A stretch of 43,564 bases of DNA from Candidatus Zapsychrus exili (GCA_030765585.1 JAVCCJ010000058.1:1-43564); one strand, 5' to 3'. Counted from the stretch's first letter, positions 17,311 to 27,599 are shown. The notes: generated from the letters alone by a model not told the origin. Made by a program: numbers and translations.

Positions 17311-17355
17311 TAGAAAAACAACAAAATGTGCTAAAGAAGAGCAAATTTGAATTAC

Positions 17356-17384
17356 AGCATAACATAACAATCTTTAACTTTCAA
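17356..17384 (-). promoter_or_regulatory. sigma70-type promoter for tRNA and downstream run
   Basis: On the minus strand TTGAAA (17379-17384), a 17-bp spacer and TATGCT (17356-17361) lie about 46 bp before the tRNA 5' end. No terminator is visible between the tRNA and the zinc-ribbon gene, so this may also feed the long run through rnhA, rnpB and yebC. Confidence 0.65.
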
Positions 17385-17425
17385 CACATTTAAGGCTTCT
17401 TGAAAAAATATCAGAAACTCAAAAA

Positions 17426-17470
17426 AAATGACTGTTTTTGGCAAAAATAAAGCACAAAAAACAGTCATTT
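17426..17470 (-). terminator. Rho-independent terminator of the cvpA-nif3-dnaG-rpoD operon
   Basis: AAATGACTGTTTTT (17426-17439) and AAAAACAGTCATTT (17457-17470) form a 14-bp stem. On the minus strand it is followed by a run of T (17421-17428 complement). It is about 80 bp past the rpoD stop. The remaining bases of the 17311-17549 gap hold only the tRNA promoter. Confidence 0.8.
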
Positions 17471-17549
17471 ATTATAATATAATTTGTATATAAATATTAC
17501 TATTAAAAGAACTCTACTTTTAAACATAGCTCTTTAAGCAACAAGAGAG

Positions 17550-19139
17550 CTAAATAATCTCATCTCCCTTAGCTGCCATATCTAAAAACTGCTTTACTCT
17601 GCGAGATCTTGTAGGATGACGCAATTTGCGAAGTGCCTTAGATTCAATTTGGCGAACACGTTCGCGAGTAACATTAAATTCGCTTCCTACTTCTTCAAGC
17701 GTACGAGTAGTACCATCATGGATACCAAAGCGTAATTCTAATATTCTACGCTCTCTATCTTCTAACGTATTTAAAACACTGGTAATTTCATCTTTAAGCA
17801 TTGACTGCAAAGTAGCATTTGCAGGAGATACTGCCTTCTTATCCTCGATAAAATCTCCAAAATGAGTATCTCCTTCATCTCCAATAGGAGTCTGAAGAGA
17901 AATAGGAACTTGCGAGATTTTTAAAATCTCCTTAACCTTTCCTACTGGTATTCTCATTTGTTTAGCAATTTCTTGAGCTGTTGGTTCTCTACCGTATTCC
18001 TGAACAAAAAGACGTGAAACACGAATAATCTTGTTAATGGTTTCTGTCATATGGACAGGGATTCGTATAGTTCTTGCTTGATCAGCAATTGAACGAGTGA
18101 TGGCTTGTCTAATCCACCAAGTTGCGTAAGTTGAAAACTTATATCCTCTTGCATATTCAAACTTTTCAACAGCACGAATAAGACCCATGTTTCCTTCCTG
18201 TATAAGATCCAAGAAAGAAAGGCCCCTATTTATATATTTCTTTGCAATACTAACAACCAATCGAAGATTAGCTTCAACCAACAATTTTTTTGCTTTGTTA
18301 AACTTTGATTGACGCACACGAATTACTCGCAATTGATCCTTAACAACAGCAACTGTTTGCCCCAACTCCTTAAGAAGCTTCGTTTTGTCCTTACGAAGTT
18401 GTACTACATCTATATTCTTCTTTTTAGACTTTAATGTTTTTTCAATCTTTTCAATCTTAGAAATTATTTTCTTAAGACCAGCTACACGACCTTCATTAAA
18501 AGCTGCAGTAAGCTTAAACTTTGCCAATATAACTGCTGACTTATCAGAACCAACTCTTGTATTGCTAACATCTCTTCTAATCTTATCAAGTTCATTAATA
18601 AGTTTCGGACGCCTTTCAAGCTCATCTTTTACAACATCTTCAACATTTATCTCTTCATTTAATACTCTACCTATCATTTTAAGCGCTTCTCTTCGAGCAT
18701 AGGCGGTCTTATAAAGAGACTCTGCAAACTTAATTTCAGCTTCTTCAATTCTTTTAGCCAAACTTATTTCATTTTCTCTTGATAGTAGAGGAATTGACCC
18801 CATCTGCTTTAAATACATCTTAACAGGATCGTCTAATGGAATAAACTTGTCAGAATAAACATCATCTTCTTTGTTTTCTCCCCTTATACGTTTTATCTCT
18901 TGCTCTCTAGATTCCTTGTCTACTTTTTTAGACTCTCCAGCTTCTTCATCAGACTCTATTATTTTGATATCTTTTCCATCTAAGATATCAAAAACTTTAT
19001 CGATTTCTTCTGACGATTCTGCAGTAGCAGAAAGAGCCTCGTTGACTTCGTCATAAGTAAGAAAACCTTTTTTCTTCCCTAGAACAAGTAGCTTATCGAC
19101 ATCTTTTTTTAATTCGTCTTTTTTAGTGACTTGTTTCAT
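17550..19139 (-). CDS. rpoD: primary RNA polymerase sigma factor (sigma70/RpoD)
   Basis: This 529-residue primary sigma factor has a region 1.1-like N-terminus ([20 protein letters not shown]), and region 1.2 with [21 protein letters not shown] charged non-conserved insert is followed by regions 2.1-2.4 ([40 protein letters not shown]), region 3 and the region 4 HTH ([20 protein letters not shown]). The start is taken at the ATG at 19139, preceded by GGGAGA; the TTG at 19151 upstream overlaps that site. It lies directly after dnaG, the classical macromolecular-synthesis-operon order, and ends at a clear terminator. Confidence 0.97.
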   Translation of the reverse strand: MKQVTKKDELKKDVDKLLVLGKKKGFLTYDEVNEALSATAESSEEIDKVFDILDGKDIKIIESDEEAGESKKVDKESREQEIKRIRGENKEDDVYSDKFIPLDDPVKMYLKQMGSIPLLSRENEISLAKRIEEAEIKFAESLYKTAYARREALKMIGRVLNEEINVEDVVKDELERRPKLINELDKIRRDVSNTRVGSDKSAVILAKFKLTAAFNEGRVAGLKKIISKIEKIEKTLKSKKKNIDVVQLRKDKTKLLKELGQTVAVVKDQLRVIRVRQSKFNKAKKLLVEANLRLVVSIAKKYINRGLSFLDLIQEGNMGLIRAVEKFEYARGYKFSTYATWWIRQAITRSIADQARTIRIPVHMTETINKIIRVSRLFVQEYGREPTAQEIAKQMRIPVGKVKEILKISQVPISLQTPIGDEGDTHFGDFIEDKKAVSPANATLQSMLKDEITSVLNTLEDRERRILELRFGIHDGTTRTLEEVGSEFNVTRERVRQIESKALRKLRHPTRSRRVKQFLDMAAKGDEII

Positions 19140-19152
19140 ACATTCTCCCAAT

Positions 19153-20934
19153 TTATTTCTTAATTAAAGTATTAAATTCTCTTGTTAACTCATCGAGCCT
19201 TGAAGTATTGCCAGCGCTTTCAGCTTCGCGAATCTTTTCTAATAGATCCTGTCTTTTTAATTTAACTTTATCGCTTTTAATACGGTTTACACAATCTCGA
19301 TACATTTTTTCTTTATCGCCTATCATCATTTCGTCTTGATTCATTAGAGCAGAGATCATTTCTTGTGTGTTTTGATCATCATATTTGTTGATCAAACTTG
19401 CGAAACTTATCTTCTTACCCTTAGAATACAAATCATAAATCTCAGATATAACATTTCTTATTCTTACATCCTGAAAATCGTCTAAAGAGATATCATCTTT
19501 TATTCCTTTGATGTAGCTCTCCTCTTCTAACAATAATCTTAAAATATTTGTCTCGACCGCCCTTAAATTCTCATTCTTTTCTTTACTTTTTTGTTCTCTA
19601 TTCTTAAAACCTACATCGTTGGGCGTTTTACTTATTTTCTTCAATTCTAATAATAAAGACGATTCAGGTACTCCTAAAATCTTACTAAGCTTACTCACGT
19701 AAGTTGAACGCACGACCTCATTATCAAACTTACTTATAGTTATAAGCATCTCTGATGAGATATGCGCCTTACCTTCAATTTCTTTTATATTATAACTTTC
19801 AGATAAAGTGTTTAACTTATAATCAAACAATTCTACTGCATTAGTTATCTGCTCTTTAAAAGAATCCGCTCCATATTTTCTTATAAAAGAATCAGGATCA
19901 TCATTTTCGCTTAATTTCACTACCTTAACAAACATACCCTCTTCAACAAGCGCATCAAGACTACGCATCATAGCAGCTTGTCCGGCCTTATCTGTATCAA
20001 AAAGCATGACAACGTTTTTAGTATATCGTCTAATCAATCTAATTTGATCAGTTGTAAGCGCTGTTCCTAAAGAAGCTACAATATTGTTTATACCATTTTG
20101 ATATGGCATAAGACAATCTAAATAGCCTTCAGTTATAATTACAGAATCTTGCTGACCTATAGCTTGTTTCGCCAAATGAAAACCATATAGATGATGCCCT
20201 TTTGTATAGACAATTGTTTCTGGCGAATTTATATATTTAGCTCCCTTTTCGTCGCTTTCTAAAGCCCTTGCACCAAACGCTCTGCAATGTCCTCTGGTAT
20301 CAAAAATAGGAAAAATAATCCTGTTTCTGAACCTATCATAATATCCTTCTCTATTTTCCCTAGAGATAATTAATCCGGCCTTTTCTATAAGACCTAAAGT
20401 AATTCCTTTTTCTTTTAAATGTTCTAATAAACCATCCCAACTATCAGCAGCAAAACCTAATTTAAATTGTTTTACAGCATCTAAACTTATATCCCTATCT
20501 TTTAAATATGCTCTAACTTTCTCTATTTCCTTCGATTTGTCAGAAAGCAAAATTTTATGAAAATAATCAGCTGCTAAATCATTTACTTCAAAAATCTCTT
20601 GGCGAACATTACTGCTGCCCTGATCTTTTGAATAAGAATTTTCAGGAACAGAAATACCTACTTTTTTTGCTAATATTCTTATAGCCTCAGGAAAATCAAT
20701 TCTTTCCTGTTGCATAACAAACGATACCGAATTGCCTCCTACGCCACAACCAAAACAATGAAAAATTTGTTTATCAGGATTCACAACAAAAGATGGTGTC
20801 TTTTCATTATGAAATGGACAATTAGTCTTAAAATTTCTACCAGCTCTTTTTAATGGAACATACGCTGATATAACTTCGACTATGTCGCTACGATCAATTA
20901 CTCTTGCAACAATATCTTCAGGAATAAGACCCAT
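19153..20934 (-). CDS. dnaG: DNA primase
   Basis: DnaG makes RNA primers for replication. This 593-residue protein has the N-terminal CHC2 zinc finger (C39, H42, C60, C63 in [11 protein letters not shown] and [11 protein letters not shown]), and the RNA-polymerase core with YFHKILL and [20 protein letters not shown]. The Toprim motifs are [11 protein letters not shown] and [13 protein letters not shown], followed by a C-terminal helicase-interaction region (about residues 440-593). The ATG overlaps the nif3 stop by one base (TAATG), so translation is coupled. Confidence 0.97.
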   Translation of the reverse strand: MGLIPEDIVARVIDRSDIVEVISAYVPLKRAGRNFKTNCPFHNEKTPSFVVNPDKQIFHCFGCGVGGNSVSFVMQQERIDFPEAIRILAKKVGISVPENSYSKDQGSSNVRQEIFEVNDLAADYFHKILLSDKSKEIEKVRAYLKDRDISLDAVKQFKLGFAADSWDGLLEHLKEKGITLGLIEKAGLIISRENREGYYDRFRNRIIFPIFDTRGHCRAFGARALESDEKGAKYINSPETIVYTKGHHLYGFHLAKQAIGQQDSVIITEGYLDCLMPYQNGINNIVASLGTALTTDQIRLIRRYTKNVVMLFDTDKAGQAAMMRSLDALVEEGMFVKVVKLSENDDPDSFIRKYGADSFKEQITNAVELFDYKLNTLSESYNIKEIEGKAHISSEMLITISKFDNEVVRSTYVSKLSKILGVPESSLLLELKKISKTPNDVGFKNREQKSKEKNENLRAVETNILRLLLEEESYIKGIKDDISLDDFQDVRIRNVISEIYDLYSKGKKISFASLINKYDDQNTQEMISALMNQDEMMIGDKEKMYRDCVNRIKSDKVKLKRQDLLEKIREAESAGNTSRLDELTREFNTLIKK

Positions 20935-21887
20935 TATCGCTTAAACCTCCTGTAGCCAGAACATTCTAAAATATCAAGTTTTTCTTTTTTTGTCACTTTG
21001 TCTAAAAGCAAATTAATACCTAAATTATCACTTGCTATATGACCTGCAATTATAACGTTTAAATATTCAGATTTAGCTTTCTTAAAATGCTCTTCTGATA
21101 AATGCATACATACAAGCGTTTTTATACCAAGTTGTGACATCCTTGGGAAAATATCCTTAGACCCTTCTGTGCCACCTGTCATATCGACAAAAACTTTCCC
21201 CGCCTTATCTTTAGGATTTCCTATAAGAATTTTTGGTCCAGCATTATTAAAAGCAGCTTCTTTATATTCTGGTTCTTTTAACAAAAAACTTACAACAGCT
21301 TTTAAAGTCATTGGCTTTGTTTTATCCATCATCTTTTGTAGGAAAGAAGCTACATGATTATCTGCTGGAGTATGGCAACACATAAAAGGCATTTTAAGAA
21401 GCCTTGCTACATCTGTGCTTCTTTGATGATTTGAACCATGCACTCTTCGCGAAACTTTATCAATTCTCTTATCCATTAAGTCCTTTGCAACATCAAGTTC
21501 AATACCTAAGTTAGACAACACATCTGTTTGCAGATTCATAACATCATAAAAACTAGCCCATGCCCGACCTTCAGGATGGTGTGCTAAAACCAAATCGACA
21601 GTCTTACCTTTTTGAGCAAGTCTGTCTGCCAAGAGTATCTCGCTTGGATCTATATCTATACCCACCAACACCCTCTTTATGTCTTTGGTCAAACTACCAA
21701 ATAATATTCGAGTATCAGAATATGGATTAGTTAAACTTTCTTTGTCAAAGAACTTTTTTAAATTTGATTCTAAACTTTTATATTCTTTTTTCTTATTTAA
21801 AAGATATTTGTTTATCTGGTCTTTTTTTCTTAAATCTGTTTTTATGCCTTCATCAATACAAATCTTATAAATATCTTTTAATTTCAA
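20934..21887 (-). CDS. NIF3/DUF34 family metal-binding protein
   Basis: This 317-residue protein carries metal-ligand motifs of the NIF3-like (DUF34) family: LVLAHHPEGRAWASFYDVM, MPFMCCHTPADNHVASF and IAGHIASDNLGINLLLD. The family is dinuclear-metal and very widespread. It was once labelled GTP cyclohydrolase I type 2, but its true role is unresolved, so no gene symbol is given. The start is a TTG at 21887 (AGAGA upstream). It lies between cvpA and dnaG, overlapping dnaG by one base. The N-terminal 60 residues are a Lys-rich helical extension not seen in short family members. Confidence 0.85.
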   Translation of the reverse strand: MKLKDIYKICIDEGIKTDLRKKDQINKYLLNKKKEYKSLESNLKKFFDKESLTNPYSDTRILFGSLTKDIKRVLVGIDIDPSEILLADRLAQKGKTVDLVLAHHPEGRAWASFYDVMNLQTDVLSNLGIELDVAKDLMDKRIDKVSRRVHGSNHQRSTDVARLLKMPFMCCHTPADNHVASFLQKMMDKTKPMTLKAVVSFLLKEPEYKEAAFNNAGPKILIGNPKDKAGKVFVDMTGGTEGSKDIFPRMSQLGIKTLVCMHLSEEHFKKAKSEYLNVIIAGHIASDNLGINLLLDKVTKKEKLDILECSGYRRFKR

Positions 21888-21909
21888 TCTCTAAATCCTT
21901 TATTAATTT

Positions 21910-22521
21910 CTATTTTGGATACACTACAACATCTATTGTTCTAAGCTCTTCTGGTTTCTCTGTCTGTTTTGGCGGAGTTTCTGCCATTACTTCAAAAACT
22001 TTTTCATTAACAATTTCCCCTGGCGTAACTTTACCAATAAACTTATCATAAGAAAATCTATAAATTGCAGGAGAAAAACCCTTTATAAAACGTCCGCTAA
22101 AAGAACCTTGTGCAGCGCCTGCCAAAAAAGATATATCTGACAACATAAAACCAACTATAACAATACTGCAAACAAGAATACCTCTTATTGAAGCAAAAAA
22201 CAAGCTTCCGTACTTGCTTAAGACAGCAAAACCTTCTGGCCTTATAATAGATTTCCACCCGCTAGATAACAATAAAAACAAGAAATAAACCCAAAATATC
22301 AAGATTAAGAACGATATAATCTCAGGTGTAGCATCTGGAAAAAGAATACTACGCGTAATAATACTATAAAATTGTAAATAATAGTGTAATGATACCACTA
22401 TTCCAAAGAAAATACCTAGGAGTTTAAAAAGCTCAATAGCAATATCACTCTTTTTTCCGACGTATATACACCGAAAAATGATGGCAACCATTAATAGGTC
22501 TACCCAGCTAAATTTCAACAT
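21910..22521 (-). CDS. CvpA family membrane protein
   Basis: This 203-residue protein starts MLKFSWVDLLMVAIIFRCIY and has four hydrophobic segments (residues about 8-25, 32-50, 64-87 and 100-124). It then has a soluble tail with FIKGFSPAIYRFSYDKFIGK. That is the layout of the CvpA/colicin V production family (WVDLLMV...R...G...G). Its role is uncertain; CvpA homologues are linked to envelope integrity. It is the first gene of the nif3-dnaG-rpoD operon, behind a near-consensus promoter. Confidence 0.8.
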   Translation of the reverse strand: MLKFSWVDLLMVAIIFRCIYVGKKSDIAIELFKLLGIFFGIVVSLHYYLQFYSIITRSILFPDATPEIISFLILIFWVYFLFLLLSSGWKSIIRPEGFAVLSKYGSLFFASIRGILVCSIVIVGFMLSDISFLAGAAQGSFSGRFIKGFSPAIYRFSYDKFIGKVTPGEIVNEKVFEVMAETPPKQTEKPEELRTIDVVVYPK

Positions 22522-22565
22522 ATAATGTTCCTAATTTAGGGAAAGTTTATGTGTAGAGTGGTGAA

Positions 22566-22594
22566 AGTATAACACACGAAAAACCCGATGTCAA
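22566..22594 (-). promoter_or_regulatory. near-consensus sigma70 promoter for cvpA-nif3-dnaG-rpoD
   Basis: The minus strand reads TTGACA (22589-22594), a 17-bp spacer and TATACT (22566-22571). This sits about 45 bp upstream of the cvpA ATG, with no competing signal in between. Confidence 0.85.
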
Positions 22595-22603
22595 GGGAGC
22601 TTC

Positions 22604-22634
22604 TAGGGCTTTAAAAAAATACTTTAAAGCCCTA
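22604..22634. promoter_or_regulatory. 12-bp perfect inverted repeat between divergent promoters
   Basis: TAGGGCTTTAAA (22604-22615) is matched by TTTAAAGCCCTA (22623-22634) around a 7-nt centre. No T-run follows on either strand, so it does not look like a terminator. It lies about 10 bp upstream of the cvpA -35 box and about 53 bp upstream of the cyclase -35 box, the place expected of an operator. Confidence 0.5.
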
Positions 22635-22686
22635 AATTATTGACAAATAGTAACTTATAGAAAAACCTCTACCATTACAGTTTATC

Positions 22687-22715
22687 TTGACAAGTGAGCT
22701 TTTAAATGTTATCTT
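22687..22715 (+). promoter_or_regulatory. sigma70 promoter for the diguanylate cyclase gene
   Basis: TTGACA (22687-22692), a 17-bp spacer and TATCTT (22710-22715) lie about 70 bp upstream of the ATG at 22787. Confidence 0.7.
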
Positions 22716-22786
22716 TCATCGCATAGAAGTTAATCCTATTTATATTAAAATATTTTATAAAATAATTAGTATTAATAGACAAGGTT

Positions 22787-23962
22787 ATGGAAGAAAGTAT
22801 TTACACAGATAAAGAGTCTTATCAAGAAAAGTTTCAGAGAGCTCAAAGAGACCTAGCAGTTCTTTATGAAGTCAGCAACGCTATGCGAACGACTCTTGAC
22901 CTTAATCATGTACTATATATCATTCTTACTGGCGTAACAGCTCATACTGGTCTAGGCTTTAATAGGGCTACATTATTTCTAGTTAATGAAAAAGATCAAC
23001 ATTTAGAGCCAAGGATGGCGATAGGTCCTGAATCAGGCGAAGATGCACAAAGAATCTGGTATAACATTCACGAGTACAATCATGGGCTTGATGACCTGAT
23101 TAAAAAAGAAAAACTTAACGAAAATATAAACCAGTCAACACTATACAAATCTATCAAGCAATTAAAGATACCTCTCTCTGAGGACAATCTTCTATCAAAA
23201 GCATATCATTCAGGAGTTCCAACACACATAACTCAAGACCAAATTTATCAATACTCAAGCGATAGATTTTTACAAGTATTTCAAACAAATGCTCTTGTTA
23301 TTATGCCTCTTAAAAGAAAAAACAAGGTAAACGGGCTTATTGTTGCTGACAACCTTTACACTCAAAAACCTATCTCTGAAGACGATCTTAAAATATTTGT
23401 TATGCTTGCAAACCAAGCTGGACTAGCCATTGAAAACTCAAGACTATACGAAATGACCATTCACAAAAGTCGGACTGACTCTTTGACATCATTATGGAAC
23501 CATGGGTATTTTCAAGAAGAGCTTACTAAACAAATAGAGATACATAATAACAATAAAAATCAACTAAGCCTTCTTATGATAGATATGGATAACTTTAAGG
23601 GCTTAAATGATGAGTATGGACATCAATACGGAGATACCATACTAAAAGAAATTGCTATGATTTTAAAAGACTCTTCTAGGGATGATGATTTCGTCTGTAG
23701 GTATGGTGGTGAAGAATTCTCTATAATCTTGACACAAACAAACAAAGAACAAGGATATGCTATTTCTGAAAGAATTAGACGAAAAATAGAAAAAAAAGAG
23801 TTTAATAAACCAAACTCGGAAGAAAAACTTCATGTATCTGTTAGTATTGGACTATCTACTCTTCCCGATGATGCAAGCAACAAAGAAAATCTAATATCCA
23901 GATCAGATAAAGCAATGTATATCGCAAAATTTAGCGGAAAGAATCAGACAATTACAGCTTAA
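22787..23962 (+). CDS. GAF-GGDEF diguanylate cyclase
   Basis: The protein would make cyclic di-GMP from two GTP. Its 391 residues start with a coiled segment (about 10-35) and a GAF sensor domain (about 36-215, AMRTTLDLNHVLYIILTGVT through VMLANQAGLAIENSRLYEMT). The GGDEF domain (about 225-390) follows: DSLTSLWNHGYFQEEL, LLMIDMDNFKGLNDEYGHQY and the active-site RYGGEEFSIIL. An RDDD sequence exactly five residues before GGEEF fits the inhibitory I-site, so product feedback is likely. No membrane segment is visible, so the sensor is cytoplasmic. It is monocistronic, divergent from cvpA, and ends at a strong hairpin. Confidence 0.93.
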   Translation: MEESIYTDKESYQEKFQRAQRDLAVLYEVSNAMRTTLDLNHVLYIILTGVTAHTGLGFNRATLFLVNEKDQHLEPRMAIGPESGEDAQRIWYNIHEYNHGLDDLIKKEKLNENINQSTLYKSIKQLKIPLSEDNLLSKAYHSGVPTHITQDQIYQYSSDRFLQVFQTNALVIMPLKRKNKVNGLIVADNLYTQKPISEDDLKIFVMLANQAGLAIENSRLYEMTIHKSRTDSLTSLWNHGYFQEELTKQIEIHNNNKNQLSLLMIDMDNFKGLNDEYGHQYGDTILKEIAMILKDSSRDDDFVCRYGGEEFSIILTQTNKEQGYAISERIRRKIEKKEFNKPNSEEKLHVSVSIGLSTLPDDASNKENLISRSDKAMYIAKFSGKNQTITA

Positions 23963-23968
23963 AATTTA

Positions 23969-24010
23969 GCCCCGTCAGAAAATAAAATTTATTCTATTTT
24001 CTGACGGGGC
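23969..24010. terminator. terminator-type hairpin between converging cyclase and smc genes
   Basis: GCCCCGTCAGAAAATA (23969-23984) and TATTTTCTGACGGGGC (23995-24010) form a perfect 16-bp stem with a 10-nt loop. It lies 7 nt after the cyclase stop and about 35 bp past the smc stop; the flanks are only moderately T-rich on either strand. It probably serves both converging transcripts. Confidence 0.75.
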
Positions 24011-24044
24011 TCTCTCAATCTTTTGTGGATAGTAATACCCTATT

Positions 24045-27000
24045 TTAAACTCCTACTGCCACTTCTTCTTTCTTTCCCTGTTTTTTATCCTCAGAAAACT
24101 TAACAGAAACAATTCTGGAAATTCCTGTTTCTGGCATAGTAATTCCATACATAACATCAGAGATAGCTATTGTCTTTTTATTATGTGTTATCACTATAAA
24201 CTGTGCTATTTTTGCAAAGTCTTTTAAAAGATAGCTAAACCTATCTACATTTGCCTCATCTAATGCAGCATCAATTTCATCAAGCACACAGAATGGGCTT
24301 GGATTAACCTTAAACACCCCAAAAATAAGTGCTATCGCTGTAAGAGTCTTTTCTCCACCAGAAAGCAAACTAATGCTTTGTGGTTTCTTCCCAGGAGGTC
24401 TTGCTACGATATCAATACCGGACTCCAAGACATTGTCTGGGTCGAGCAAGACCAACTGGGCTTCTCCTCCTCCAAAGAGCATTCTAAAATAAATTCTAAA
24501 CTCTTCGCCAACCTTAGTGAATGTATCCATAAACATTCTTCTAGTTGAACGATTTATTTTGTTTATAGTACTCATCAATTGTGATTTCGCTTCTATCAAA
24601 TCACTTTGTTGCTTCGTTAAAAATTCAAATCTCTCTTTTAATTCTTCATATTCTTCAATAGCAACTAAGTTAACACTTCCATAAGAATCACATCTTTTCT
24701 TAAGTTTTATAAGACCATTACTAGCTTCTTCTATGTCTATGTCGTCTTCTTCTAGCAAAAACTCGCAATTAAACACTTCTTCTTTTTTAACAGGCGCTTG
24801 TGTTTCTTCTTGTAGCTCCCCCTGTGATTCCAGTTGTGGACCCTCTAAAGGTCTTAGATGAGGTCCATATTCTGGTCCTAGTTCAGCATCGCTTACTTCT
24901 TTCAATTGCTTATCTTGAGCAGCAACCTCTTCCTGCGATTCTTCTCCCTTAGCTTCTTGCAAGACATCTAAAGCAACCTGCCTTTCTGACTCTTCTCTTT
25001 CTAATCTTTGCTGTTTAGCTTTTTCTAGAGCTTCATCAAAATCCATTTTATATGTCTGAACAAGACGATCTTTTATACTCTGAGACTTAAATGAAAATTC
25101 TTGTTCATTAAGCTCCTGACCATGTCTTTCTTGTTTTAGTTCATCTAATTTAGTTTCTAGTTCTTTCATTCTAGAACGAGAATTATTTATACTTCTTCCA
25201 ACTTCTTCCTTTTGAATTTCTTGCTCAGATAAAACAACTCTTAAAGAGTCCTTCTTTATTTTTACTTCTTCGTTTTCAACGCTTAATTTTTCTATCTCTC
25301 TTCGATATTCTTCGTTCTTCGCACCATAACCTGAATACTCATCCTCTATTTTCTTTATTTCTTCAAGCCAACTATCTAAGGACTCCGAAAATGTTGTTTC
25401 ATTATCTTGATTTACTCTCAATTTATCTCTTTGAGAGTTAAGCTCTGTTTCAAGCTGAGCAATAGACACCGTAACGTCTTCTTTTTCTTTCATCTTTTGA
25501 TTAATAGATTCTTGCCCGCCCTTAATTGCATTCTGCCCTGAACCTATGTCTTGATTGACGGTATCAAGCTGATAATTTATTTCTTCTTCTTTCTTTCTTG
25601 TGCTAGAAAGAAGTTCTCTTACTTCTTCGGTTTCAGAATCAACTAACTCTAATTCTCCTGATAATTTATTAATTTCTTCTAATACATCTATTTTTTGAGA
25701 TTCTAAAATTGAATAATCTTTTTCTTTATTCTGAAGATCCTCTATTATTCTTCTTAAGATATTCATTTCATCTTCAATTCGTGCCTTAAGATTCTCTGCT
25801 TGTGATAATAATTGAACTATTTCTCTTTCGATTTCTTCCATTTGAGAAGATATATTCTGAGGGTCTAGTTCAATAAACTTTGTTTCACAAATAACCTCAA
25901 ATAAACCCGACAAATTACTAATCTCTTCTACTCTATAACTTAAGCTCTTTTTAAGAGTCTCGAATTTTTCGGAGCTGAGGGGCAAAACTTCTTTGACCTT
26001 ACCAATAATCCCGGTATGATGCTCCAAAGGTGGTGCTTGCGTTATGAATCGCCCCTCAACTACTGGATCCGGCATGTCTTGATACTGGACATGCAGCTTC
26101 TCTATAAACTCTTTCTGCGACTTAAGAAAGAGTTTCTTTTTATCTAATGTATCAATTGATTCTTCTACCCTAGCTAAATCTTCTCTCAATCCATCTATTT
26201 GACTTCCCTTGTTTTCTTTTTCTAAATCTAACTCACCTACAACAATCTTTAATCCATTAATTTGACCTTCAACGCTTTCAAATTTTTCATTTATATCTCT
26301 TTTTTCATCTAAGACCTTTTGATTTTCTATTTCTAATCTCTTCTTTCTTGCTAAAGCACCCTGCATTTCTTTAATAACGTCAGTAAGCTCATTACGAAGG
26401 TTGACTTGTTTAGATGTTAAAACAAAAATTCTTTCTTCAGTTTCTTTTATTCTTGATCTTTCGCTCTCTATAGCTCTTTCTATTCTAGATAAATTATCTC
26501 TTTTATTAAAAAGTACACTCTCATCTTCCAAAATTTTTTCATTTAAGAAAATAGTATCTTGCCTTAACTCTTCAATCTTTGTTTGTTGATTTTTGCAGCG
26601 CTCTATTAGTTGCTCTTTTTGTTCCTCCAACTTCTCTGCGTTCTTAATCAAATTGTCAATACGCTCTTCATTAAACCCAATCTGCCTACTATTTAAATCA
26701 ATTTGACTCTCAAGCTTTATATCCTCAGATCTAATATCACCTATTTTTTCATCAATCTCACCTAGATGATTAATTTCATTCGTCAAAGTCTCTGAAACTT
26801 CATCAATACCCAAATCAAATTGAGATTCTTTCTCTCTAATAGACGACAACCTTTCGCCTAAAGTGCTTTTTTGTCTTTGTATACCACCTAATTGATTCTT
26901 TGCTACTCTTAACTCAAGTGTCTTTAATTTCTCAAATTCACCTTTATATTTTCTTGCCTTATTAGCTTGACGCTCTATTGAACCTATTTGCCTTTTTACT

Positions 27001-27590
27001 TCAACAGCTATATCATTTATTCTAAGAAGATTGTTCTCAGTGTCCTTAAGCTTATTCAACGCTTCTCTCTTCTTTGCCTTATATCTTGTAATTCCAGAAG
27101 CTTCATCAAAAATCATTCGTCTTTCTTCTGGTTTAGCACTTACAACCAAATCAACTTTTCCTTGTTGAATCATAGAATATGCTTCAGCTCCAATTCCTGT
27201 ACCCATTAAAAGCTGTTGTATGTCTTTAAGTCGCGCTGTTTTCTTATTAAGCAAATATTCGCTTTCGCCAGAACGATGCAGTCTTCTTGTAATAATTACT
27301 TCTTTCTCATCAATATCAAATGCGCCTGTCTTATTAGAGAAGTGCAAACTAACTTCAGCAAGATTAACGGGAGGCCTCTTATCAGTTCCACTGAATATTA
27401 CATCTTCTCTTGCTGATGCTCTCAGCTCTTTTATGCTTTGTTCTCCTAATACCCAACGTATCGCATCAAAGACATTGCTTTTGCCGCATCCGTTAGGACC
27501 AACAACAGCTGTAATTCCAGATTCAAAATTAAGGACAGTCTTGTCAGCGAATGATTTGAATCCAAATATCTCTAATTTTCTAAGGTACAT
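24045..27590 (-). CDS. smc: chromosome segregation protein SMC
   Basis: SMC is the ATPase of the bacterial condensin. This 1181-residue protein starts at the ATG at 27590 (GGAG seven bases upstream). The N-terminal head has Walker A GPNGCGKSN (31-39) and the C-terminal head LSGGEKTL (1076-1083) and Walker B CVLDEIDAAL (1101-1110). Coiled arms run about 170-500 and 585-1000. Oddities: the centre (about 501-585) lacks the usual GY.G..G hinge signatures and is only about 85 residues, and the C-terminal arm has a Gly/Pro/Gln-rich insert (about 884-940, e.g. LGPEYGPHLRPLEGPQLESQ). It follows a tiny HTH gene by 9 nt; its partner scpB is about 10 kb away. Confidence 0.95.
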   Translation of the reverse strand: MYLRKLEIFGFKSFADKTVLNFESGITAVVGPNGCGKSNVFDAIRWVLGEQSIKELRASAREDVIFSGTDKRPPVNLAEVSLHFSNKTGAFDIDEKEVIITRRLHRSGESEYLLNKKTARLKDIQQLLMGTGIGAEAYSMIQQGKVDLVVSAKPEERRMIFDEASGITRYKAKKREALNKLKDTENNLLRINDIAVEVKRQIGSIERQANKARKYKGEFEKLKTLELRVAKNQLGGIQRQKSTLGERLSSIREKESQFDLGIDEVSETLTNEINHLGEIDEKIGDIRSEDIKLESQIDLNSRQIGFNEERIDNLIKNAEKLEEQKEQLIERCKNQQTKIEELRQDTIFLNEKILEDESVLFNKRDNLSRIERAIESERSRIKETEERIFVLTSKQVNLRNELTDVIKEMQGALARKKRLEIENQKVLDEKRDINEKFESVEGQINGLKIVVGELDLEKENKGSQIDGLREDLARVEESIDTLDKKKLFLKSQKEFIEKLHVQYQDMPDPVVEGRFITQAPPLEHHTGIIGKVKEVLPLSSEKFETLKKSLSYRVEEISNLSGLFEVICETKFIELDPQNISSQMEEIEREIVQLLSQAENLKARIEDEMNILRRIIEDLQNKEKDYSILESQKIDVLEEINKLSGELELVDSETEEVRELLSSTRKKEEEINYQLDTVNQDIGSGQNAIKGGQESINQKMKEKEDVTVSIAQLETELNSQRDKLRVNQDNETTFSESLDSWLEEIKKIEDEYSGYGAKNEEYRREIEKLSVENEEVKIKKDSLRVVLSEQEIQKEEVGRSINNSRSRMKELETKLDELKQERHGQELNEQEFSFKSQSIKDRLVQTYKMDFDEALEKAKQQRLEREESERQVALDVLQEAKGEESQEEVAAQDKQLKEVSDAELGPEYGPHLRPLEGPQLESQGELQEETQAPVKKEEVFNCEFLLEEDDIDIEEASNGLIKLKKRCDSYGSVNLVAIEEYEELKERFEFLTKQQSDLIEAKSQLMSTINKINRSTRRMFMDTFTKVGEEFRIYFRMLFGGGEAQLVLLDPDNVLESGIDIVARPPGKKPQSISLLSGGEKTLTAIALIFGVFKVNPSPFCVLDEIDAALDEANVDRFSYLLKDFAKIAQFIVITHNKKTIAISDVMYGITMPETGISRIVSVKFSEDKKQGKKEEVAVGV

Positions 27591-27599
27591 AAAATTCTC

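Noticed and set aside
22604-22634. Rho-independent terminator
   Set aside because: No converging or upstream gene needs it there and neither flank is T-rich; operator is the better reading.
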